Positions 14,168 through 19,942 of a stretch of DNA of 19,942 nt are shown here, one piece after another. Under the pieces are notes generated by a model, which saw only the letters and a program-made list of their open reading frames with translations, did no database searches and was not told the origin of the DNA. Position 1 is the stretch's first letter. Each line of letters starts with the position of its first letter. Origin of the DNA: CANLBN01 sp050298695 (GTDB taxonomy: Bacteria; Pseudomonadota; Gammaproteobacteria; Pseudomonadales; Cellvibrionaceae); NCBI GenBank assembly GCA_050298695.1, contig JBNKUQ010000055.1, positions 1 to 19,942 of the forward strand, read 5' to 3'. A program made the position numbers and the translations under genes.

Positions 14168-14560
14168 ATGATCACAACATTTTCCGATTTTCTAAAAATG
14201 GCCTCTGAACAAACTAACCCTCAGCGCCTGTTGTTTTTATTTGCCTCCGCTACCGCAAATCAAAAAACACAAAAACGTGATGAGCAACATGGCGAGATTA
14301 CTCCAATTATGTGTGTAGACAAACTGCTGACTGAATTAACGAGCTTTGCTGATTTAACCAGTGAAGCCGATGGCGTCAGTAAAGATTGGGACTTTGTATT
14401 TATTGCTGCGCTTGCTGGAGAAAACCAACAGGCACCCAGCAGTGAAGAGGCCGAAATTTACTTAAACAATATGACGAATGATATTGCCTCAGGCCAAGAC
14501 GTGGGCCGCTATCTGATTTTTGACCGCAATGAAAATCCGATTATCATCGAAGCAGCTTGA
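14168..14560 (+). CDS. Conserved hypothetical protein (130 aa) after moaE
   Basis: A soluble protein with a clear AGGAGA site five bases before its ATG. It has PQRLLFLFASA near residue 18, then GEITPIMCVDKLLTEL (about 42-57), a WDFVFIAALAGENQQAPSSEEAE segment and a final RYLIFDRNENPI. This pattern matches a family I recall under the name 'ribonucleotide reductase subunit alpha', which appears to be a misnomer: the protein is far too short and has none of the reductase motifs. No catalytic residues are evident. It follows moaE by 57 bases and may be part of that operon or have its own promoter. Its role is unknown. Confidence 0.75.
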   Translation: MITTFSDFLKMASEQTNPQRLLFLFASATANQKTQKRDEQHGEITPIMCVDKLLTELTSFADLTSEADGVSKDWDFVFIAALAGENQQAPSSEEAEIYLNNMTNDIASGQDVGRYLIFDRNENPIIIEAA

Positions 14561-14581
14561 ATAATTTTTCGGAATTGCATC

Positions 14582-14611
14582 GTTAGTCATTATAAAGAAC
14601 TAACATTTTTT
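14582..14611 (+). terminator. Possible weak terminator between moa operon and GGDEF gene
   Basis: GTTAGT at 14582-14587 and ACTAAC at 14599-14604 form a six-base stem around an 11-base loop, followed by A and six T. The stem is AT-rich and short, so strength would be low. It lies between convergent genes and its tract overlaps the stop of the diguanylate cyclase gene. Confidence 0.4.
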
Positions 14612-15527
14612 AGCTTACTACATCTAATATTTGGTGGAAAAACTGTCCTTTACCGCTATGTTTTGCTTTATACATCAGGGAATCGGCTTTATTAATCATA
14701 CTATTAAGGTCTATATTCAACAGATTATTATGAGTAAAAGAAACAACACCGACACTGGCACTAAGTAAGGATAAAACGTTATTAATATGAATAGCGCTAA
14801 TTTTATCTATCAAATTCTGAGCAATTTTTTCGATATCCATATCACGGCTAACGCCATAAAAGCATAGAATAAACTCATCGCCCCCTAAACGAGCGATGAT
14901 GTCATTTTTACGTGTGCTATCACGTAAAATATTCGCAACCTGACACAAAACAGTATCACCTACATCATGACCATAATGATCGTTAATGGCCTTAAAGCCA
15001 TCGAGGTCAATAAACATAATACTAAGCCATGTTTGGTTGCGAATGGCAAGATTACGCAAAGTCTCACCATGTGATAAAAACAGGTTGCGATTTGGAAGCC
15101 CGGTCAAAAAATCATTGCAGGCAGCCACTTTCAGTATTGGGTTGGTTGCTTCAATCATGGTAACAAGCACACCCTTATAGTCATTAGAAGAAAAGGGAAC
15201 CAAGCCGATCTCCAAATCAATTTCTTGCCCATTTTTTTTAACGCCCGGTAGTATTGTACGCCCATCCCCCATAGCTCGATGAGAAGGAGATTTCATGTAA
15301 TCGCTGGCATTTTTAGAGTGAACATGATGGAATCGCTGAGGGATCAGTTTTTCAAAATGGGAACCAATTAATTCATCAGCTATGTAGCCAAAAATACTTG
15401 CCACTTTTGGGTTAATAAAATCGATACTGCCTTCTGTAGAAACCAGCATGACACCCACAGGTAATTCATCCAAAATATTCATGGAGGTTGATATTTTCTG
15501 TGATATTTTTGACAAACTACTGTCCAT
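14610..15527 (-). CDS. PAS-GGDEF diguanylate cyclase
   Basis: This cytoplasmic protein probably makes cyclic di-GMP. A PAS sensor domain occupies about 15-128, starting ILDELPVGVMLVS and including FGYIADELIG. The cyclase domain follows at about 137-300, with DFLTGLPNRNLF, FIDLDGFKAINDHYGHDVGD and an intact GGDEF active site at 215-219. An RKND inhibitory site (RxxD) sits at 206-209, exactly five residues before GGDEF, so product inhibition is likely. There are no membrane segments, no receiver domain and no EAL domain. Residue features do not reveal the PAS ligand. It converges on the moa operon and stands alone; the ATG at 15525-15527 has only a weak AAGAAG site. Confidence 0.9.
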   Translation of the reverse strand: MDSSLSKISQKISTSMNILDELPVGVMLVSTEGSIDFINPKVASIFGYIADELIGSHFEKLIPQRFHHVHSKNASDYMKSPSHRAMGDGRTILPGVKKNGQEIDLEIGLVPFSSNDYKGVLVTMIEATNPILKVAACNDFLTGLPNRNLFLSHGETLRNLAIRNQTWLSIMFIDLDGFKAINDHYGHDVGDTVLCQVANILRDSTRKNDIIARLGGDEFILCFYGVSRDMDIEKIAQNLIDKISAIHINNVLSLLSASVGVVSFTHNNLLNIDLNSMINKADSLMYKAKHSGKGQFFHQILDVVS

Positions 15528-16025
15528 ACTTCTTTAATACCCTATCCAGTAAGACAGGAGGTTAACACCAAGTATATATTGACATTCAATATGCGACCCC
15601 TGTTTTATTTTTATAGATCTATTTAATCCCGACTAAAATGATTGCATCCCAAAGTCCGAATCCAAATATGGTGCATATCGTTGCGAAAACTGTACAAGGC
15701 CATAGAAATGAGTCACCAATTCCATCATACCACCAATAACAACTAATCGCGAAATCTACAAATATGCCATTTCCCCAGCTTAGAGATTATGTTTTTTATC
15801 GCTGTAAATAGTCGTATTTTTTGGGGCTGTATTTGGCTTGGCCTTTTTGTCTAAATCCGGTTTAAAACTTCCCGGCCTATTCAGGTGATTTGTATGAAAT
15901 GCGAAAAAGAAACCATGTATTCCTTGGCGATGTTATGACCTTCGGCTTTTAACTGGAGGCACCAATCAGCCCCAGAGCTGCCACCCCCTTCTTGGGTGTA
16001 AATCAGAATGATCGGGATGCTTGGG
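15528..16025. other. Intergenic stretch without an intact gene
   Basis: This 500-base interval separates the copper block from the diguanylate cyclase gene. It presumably holds the cyclase promoter, which I cannot place with confidence. No complete coding region was found. Minus-strand reading frames of protein-like composition occur at about 15789-15929 (Lys/Pro-rich tail) and 15619-15786 (hydrophobic), but both lack start codons. Together with the broken frame at 16029 they suggest decayed genes downstream of the copper operon. Confidence 0.5.
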
Positions 16026-16029
16026 TCAT
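15949..16029 (-). pseudogene. Relic of a small gene coupled to the cupredoxin gene
   Basis: An ATG at 16027-16029 overlaps the cupredoxin stop as ATGA and has a strong GAGGAG site eight bases ahead, as a genuine coupled start would. The frame gives only eight residues (MTQASRSF) before TGA, then FTPKKGVAALGLIGASS before TAA. If TGA stands where Trp was, the pattern Phe-Trp-x-Thr-Pro-x-x-Gly with LGLIGASS resembles the N-terminus of DUF2933 small membrane proteins, which often sit in copper clusters. This family link is tentative; the coupled start with early stops is seen directly. Confidence 0.35.
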
Positions 16030-16391
16030 GATAGATTCTCCTCAACAACATGAATTTGCCCACGGTACATCTGCATTTGACAATGAAAGGGATATTCACC
16101 GGCGGGCATCGCCGGTAAATCAACGTTTTTCAGCTTATTCAACGGCAAGGTTTCGCTGATCTGCAAATTTGGAATCAGCACGGTTTCCGCACAAGGAGAG
16201 GAATCTTTGCGCATAAACTGAATGGTTACCGGCTGCCCAGCAGGTACTTTTAAATGAGAGGGTGAGTAAGTGCCATTAGCAACCGTAATGATGAGATTCT
16301 CTGCTCCAACCACTGTTTCTTTCGGTTTATAGAGCCAAAACCACCACACAATTAGAGCAATCAGTAGAAAGCCAATAATATTAATCATCAT
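16026..16391 (-). CDS. Membrane-anchored cupredoxin-domain protein
   Basis: A 121-residue protein with one N-terminal membrane helix (about 4-20, rich in Trp) followed by a periplasmic cupredoxin-like domain. Likely metal ligands are C67 in SSPCAETVLIP and the cluster H103, C104, M106, M108 in YPFHCQMQMYRG, a pattern seen in the plastocyanin-like proteins found beside copper ATPases. It probably binds or shuttles copper in the periplasm. A GAGGG site precedes the first of two ATG codons, and it starts 14 bases after the copA stop. Its own stop overlaps a further ATG that leads into a broken frame. Confidence 0.82.
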   Translation of the reverse strand: MMINIIGFLLIALIVWWFWLYKPKETVVGAENLIITVANGTYSPSHLKVPAGQPVTIQFMRKDSSPCAETVLIPNLQISETLPLNKLKNVDLPAMPAGEYPFHCQMQMYRGQIHVVEENLS

Positions 16392-16405
16392 CAGACCCTC
16401 GCGCT

Positions 16406-18676
16406 TTAGTGTTTTTGCGCATTAAACAAACGTAATCGATTAGCATTGCTTACCACCGTCAGAGATGAAAACGCCATAGCTGCACCCGCGATAACGGGGC
16501 TTAACAACACTCCAAACAATGGGTACAACACACCGGCTGCGATGGGTACTCCCGCAGCATTGTAAATAAATGCACCAAACAAATTTTGTTTGATATTACG
16601 CAGGGTGGCTTTACTCACAGCTATAGCATCGGCCAATCCATGGAGTGAACCGCGCATTAACGTGATATCTGCACTTTCAATCGCCACATCGGTCCCGGTG
16701 CCAATGGCAAAGCCCACATTGGCCATCGCCAGAGCTGGGGCATCGTTAATCCCATCGCCTGTCATACCGACAATTTCGCCTGCCATTTGCAGTTCCTGGA
16801 CTTTTTTGGATTTATCTTCGGGTAGGACTTCGGCAAAAAATTCTATAATCCCCACCTTAGTCGCGATGGCTTTTGCGGTTGCACGGTTATCGCCAGTCAG
16901 CATAACGACGCGGATACCGTTATCTTGTAAACGTTGAATAGCGGCAATGGAGTCTTCTTTGATGGGGTCAGCAACGGCAATAATCGCCGCGAACTGATCG
17001 TTAATGGCAAAATACATCGGTGTTTTTGCCTCGGCCGCCAGTGCTTGTGCTTTTTCAACAAAATCACCCAGCTCAATATTGCGCTCATGCATGAGTTTTT
17101 CATTGCCGAACAATACAGCCTTGCCATCTACTTCAGCTTGTACCCCATGGCCAGCAATGGCCTGAAAGTTGGAGACCTTGCCAAGTTCTATGCCTTGTTC
17201 CTGAGCCGACTCCACGATGGCCAAAGCCAAGGGGTGTTCAGAACCGGATTCGAGTGTTGCAGCCAGCCTTAGAATCGTGTTTGCATCATGTTTATCAGTA
17301 GTCAAAACATCGGTGACCTTAGGCGAGCCCAGCGTAATGGTGCCGGTTTTATCCAAAATCATCGCTGTAATTTTTGAAGCTGTTTGCAGTGCTTCACCGT
17401 TGCGAATCAGAACACCGGCTTCTGCCGCTTTGCCCACCCCGACCATCACTGACATGGGCGTGGCCAAGCCTAAAGCACAGGGGCAAGCAATAATTAATAC
17501 CGTTGTTGCCGCAACGATAGCGTAGGCCACCACGGGTTCAGGGCCAATATTGATCCAAGCTAACGCACTGAGTACGGCGATAATCATCACGGTCGGCACA
17601 AAATAGGCTGAGATCACATCAGCTAAACGGCCAATGGGTGGTTTGGAGTTTTGGGCACGTTTCACCATTTGGATGATTTGCGCGAGCGCGGTGTCTTTAC
17701 CCACCCGTGTAGCAGTAAATAGAATAGAACCGGATTTATTAAGAGTACCGGCCGCGATAGTATCGCCTTCCGTTTTTTCAACGGGTATGGGTTCACCCGT
17801 TAACATCGATTCATCAATGGCGGTATGGCCTTCAATCACCTTACCATCGACTGGAATTTTTTCACCGGGGCGCACGCGAACCACATCGTCTAATTGCACC
17901 TGCTCGATGAGGATGTCGACTTCTTTATTATCACGAAGCACTCGGGCTGTTTTCGCCTGCAAACCAATCAAGCGCTTGATTGCCTCCGAGGTACGCCCCC
18001 GTGCGCGCAACTCCAACGCCAGCCCTAAATTGATTAAACCAATGATCATCGCTGTTGCTTCAAAGTAGACATGGCGCGCCATCTCCGGCACCAGATGAGG
18101 AATTAACACCACCACCATGGAGTACAGCCAGGCGGTGCCCGTACCGAGAGCGATAAGCGTGTCCATATTGGCCGAATGATTTTTTAAAGACTGCCAGGCT
18201 CCGATATAGAAATGCTTACCGGAAAACACCATGACTCCCAAGGTTAGCGCCCCCACCAGCAACCAAGCGATTTGCTCTGTTGATGTGTTAACTGACATAT
18301 CTCCGGCCACCAGGCCATAAACCATCAAGGGGATTCCCAGTGACAGTGCAATGGTCATTTCACGTATCAGTCTTTTGTAATAAGCCCAATCCGCTTGCTC
18401 TTTTTCTGCCTGGGCATCGTCTTCATTATCAGCCACTGCAGCCTTAGCACTGTACCCGGCTTGCTCTACCGCTTGAATCAAATCATCAACACCGCTTGTG
18501 CCGGTCACACTGGCGGTGCGTTGAGCGAAATTCATGGTCGCGCTTGTTACCCCCGGCACTGCATTCAGGGCCGATTCAATTTTGCTGACACAACTGGCAC
18601 AGCCCGCTCCTTCAATCAACAGCTCTTGATGTGTGACAGAATCTTCATACTGTTTTACTACCTCAATAACTTTCAT
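16406..18676 (-). CDS. copA: Cu(I)-exporting P1B-type ATPase CopA
   Basis: An inner-membrane pump that uses ATP to move Cu(I) out of the cytoplasm. An N-terminal heavy-metal domain has GAGCASC (C26, C29). The membrane core carries C398-P-C400 in helix 6, YN (705-706) in helix 7 and MAFSS (734-738) in helix 8, the set of residues that defines Cu(I)-specific P1B-1 pumps. The cytoplasmic domains show TGE (293-295), the phosphorylated DKTGT (442-446), HP (481-482) and GDGIND (640-645). The 756-residue length is normal for a single metal-binding domain. The ATG at 18674-18676 has GGGAGAA upstream. It lies 80 bases after the multicopper oxidase and 14 before the cupredoxin, in one copper operon. 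No CueR-type gene or operator was found in the window. Confidence 0.95.
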   Translation of the reverse strand: MKVIEVVKQYEDSVTHQELLIEGAGCASCVSKIESALNAVPGVTSATMNFAQRTASVTGTSGVDDLIQAVEQAGYSAKAAVADNEDDAQAEKEQADWAYYKRLIREMTIALSLGIPLMVYGLVAGDMSVNTSTEQIAWLLVGALTLGVMVFSGKHFYIGAWQSLKNHSANMDTLIALGTGTAWLYSMVVVLIPHLVPEMARHVYFEATAMIIGLINLGLALELRARGRTSEAIKRLIGLQAKTARVLRDNKEVDILIEQVQLDDVVRVRPGEKIPVDGKVIEGHTAIDESMLTGEPIPVEKTEGDTIAAGTLNKSGSILFTATRVGKDTALAQIIQMVKRAQNSKPPIGRLADVISAYFVPTVMIIAVLSALAWINIGPEPVVAYAIVAATTVLIIACPCALGLATPMSVMVGVGKAAEAGVLIRNGEALQTASKITAMILDKTGTITLGSPKVTDVLTTDKHDANTILRLAATLESGSEHPLALAIVESAQEQGIELGKVSNFQAIAGHGVQAEVDGKAVLFGNEKLMHERNIELGDFVEKAQALAAEAKTPMYFAINDQFAAIIAVADPIKEDSIAAIQRLQDNGIRVVMLTGDNRATAKAIATKVGIIEFFAEVLPEDKSKKVQELQMAGEIVGMTGDGINDAPALAMANVGFAIGTGTDVAIESADITLMRGSLHGLADAIAVSKATLRNIKQNLFGAFIYNAAGVPIAAGVLYPLFGVLLSPVIAGAAMAFSSLTVVSNANRLRLFNAQKH

Positions 18677-18756
18677 AGGGTATTCTCCCGCTTATCTTGA
18701 TCGCCACCATTGCTGGTCAGTGTAAACCCGTCCTTCACGTAATCCATTGTTATAAG

Positions 18757-19869
18757 TCAAACAGCGGTAGAAGAAACTTCTATCCAAGTCACCATACCTG
18801 CCGCCTGATGTTCGATCATATGGCAATGCAGCAGCCACTTCCCAGGTCGTTCTGCTTGAAAACGCAGTGTGGTTTTTTCATTTCCTTTCATTAAAACAGT
18901 GTCTTGCCACACCTCATCGGTTAACACTGTGTTCTTGGCAAGAAAATGGTGGCCGTGCAAATGCATGGCATGGGGCCAGCGTGTATTATTTTCTATATTG
19001 ATTGACACGCCTTCACCCACTTTGACTTTGATTAAGGGTTCCCTAGGCAGATTAGCCACACCATTAAAAGTCCACACTTGTTTTTCTGCGATTAATTCAT
19101 TGACTGGCAGTTTATCGCCCTTGTAAAAAGCCGCCTGAAGATTACCCATAGCACCACCGGACATATCCAAGGTCAGTTCATGATGTACCTTGAAGTTTTT
19201 CTCGGGCAAAGAATTTTTTTGTAAGGCTTTAATGGGCCTTAAACTCGCTGGGAGCATGTTCGTTTTGGGGCTCACTTGCCACTGCGCCACCTTAAAATTT
19301 TGTCGCCGCTCCATTGCTTTGATGGGATAATTGCCCGCCCAGTTTGGTGGAATATCGATAACCAGGTCGTAACGCTCTGCTGGACCGATGGTCAAGGCCT
19401 CTTGAATAGAAACCGGCGTCTCTAGTGGCTGGCCGTCTTTAGCAATGATGGAAGTGATTAAACCCTCGAACAATAAAGTAAAAATTCGGGCATTAGCTGC
19501 ATTTAATACTCGCAATCTAACTCGGTCACCTGCATGTACGGCGAGTTGTTCCTGTAGTCGACGATTAACGGTAACTATGTTGCCCATTCTGCCGCCGTGA
19601 GACCAATCGTGCATTGCGCCAAATGATGATGTATCGATCTGTCTCTCTCGATTTAAACGCCAATCATCCACGACAAATAACAAGTCTTTATCAACGGGAT
19701 AAGGGCTCGCTTCTTCCACAATCACAGGCAGATACAAACCTTTGGCTAATTGTTCAAATGTCTTGTGGTGAGCATGCGCCCAGAAGGTACCCGCATCTTC
19801 AGTGGGGACTTGATAAGTAAAATTTTGTTGAGGCTGAATCGGAAAGTGTAAATTAGAACGTACAGAAAA
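18757..19869 (-). pseudogene. Multicopper oxidase, N-terminus missing
   Basis: Three-domain multicopper oxidases oxidise Cu(I) and confer copper tolerance in the periplasm. The remaining 370 codons contain PIQPQQNFTYQVP, GTFWAHAHH with a trinuclear-site His-x-His, LAKGLYLPVIVEE, then the C-terminal copper motifs HAMHLHGHHF and LLHCHMIEHQAAGM, which include the type 1 copper ligands. The open frame begins directly after an in-frame TAG at 19870-19872. The signal peptide and first cupredoxin motif (HWHG type), roughly 80-100 residues, are absent, and no homologous continuation is seen in the other frames before the edge. So it is a 5'-truncated gene or a rearrangement junction; an in-frame TTG at 19735-19737 is not a credible true start. 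It leads the copper operon in the visible part. Confidence 0.75.
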
Positions 19870-19942
19870 CTAAACATTACCAAAAGTGCAGATGTGTAGT
19901 AAAAGATACGGTCGAAAAATTCAGAAACAAAGAAGAAGTTTC

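Noticed and set aside
15826..15860. A G- and C-rich stretch ending in T-run after the copper block, considered as terminator
   Set aside because: The arms do not pair into a continuous stem; no convincing hairpin precedes a T-tract on either strand.
15881..16051. A minus-strand frame (ILIYTQEGGGSSGADWCLQLKAEG) vaguely like a DUF411 metal-binding protein with its CGCC motif changed
   Set aside because: The key cysteines are missing, there is no upstream signal peptide, the in-frame ATG overlaps the cupredoxin gene with a poor ribosome site, and the well-placed ATGA start is in a different frame. Chance similarity is more likely.
16590..18068. Long plus-strand open frames opposite copA
   Set aside because: They are antisense to a firmly identified ATPase gene, with no ribosome sites or recognisable products.

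Overview
The window looks like a chromosomal segment of a facultatively anaerobic, nitrate-using gammaproteobacterium. Several signs point that way: a split, B12-dependent class II ribonucleotide reductase of the pseudomonad type (nrdJa/nrdJb), a Moco-riboswitch-like leader in front of moaA, FNR-, NarL- and CRP-type palindromes, and a paired NarK1/NarK2-like set of nitrate transporters. I cannot name a species. No rRNA, tRNA, CRISPR array or complete insertion sequence was seen.

Layout. (1) Positions 1-1652: a noticeably AT-rich block on the minus strand with an orphan type VI secretion hcp gene (broken by a +1 frameshift), an unrecognised 146-aa gene and a lipoprotein gene that runs off the left edge. 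A perfect CRP-type palindrome lies upstream. (2) 1653-6478: a nitrate transport block. A NarK2/NasA-like transporter is followed by a PP2C phosphatase-Ser/Thr kinase fusion on the minus strand, and a NarK1-like transporter is divergent on the plus strand. The shared intergenic region has an FNR-type box and a perfect NarL-type 7-2-7 palindrome. (3) 6620-9788: nrdJa, nrdJb and a small unknown protein with a cysteine-rich tail, preceded by a near-consensus NarL-type site. (4) 9806-10468: ric/ytfE (repair of iron-sulfur centres after nitrosative stress) on the minus strand. It diverges from (5) 10802-14560: moaA-mobA-moaB-moaC-moaD-moaE, nearly all overlapping or abutting, plus a 130-aa protein of unknown function. 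(6) 14610-15527: a PAS-GGDEF diguanylate cyclase, convergent with the moa operon. (7) 15528-16029: no intact gene, but apparent remnants of small reading frames. (8) 16026-19869: a minus-strand copper block with a multicopper oxidase lacking its N-terminal part, a Cu(I)-exporting P1B-ATPase and a membrane-anchored cupredoxin.

Blocks 2-5 read as one physiological programme for life on nitrate with little oxygen. They take up nitrate and exchange nitrite, make molybdenum cofactor for nitrate reductase, make deoxyribonucleotides without oxygen, and repair damage caused by nitric oxide. Nitrate reductase and its two-component regulator are not in the window. The most unusual points are the frameshifted hcp with unknown cargo, the two unknown small proteins attached to the nrdJ and moa operons, the shared operator-like motifs, the decayed tail of the copper operon, and the abrupt loss of the multicopper oxidase N-terminus close to the right edge.
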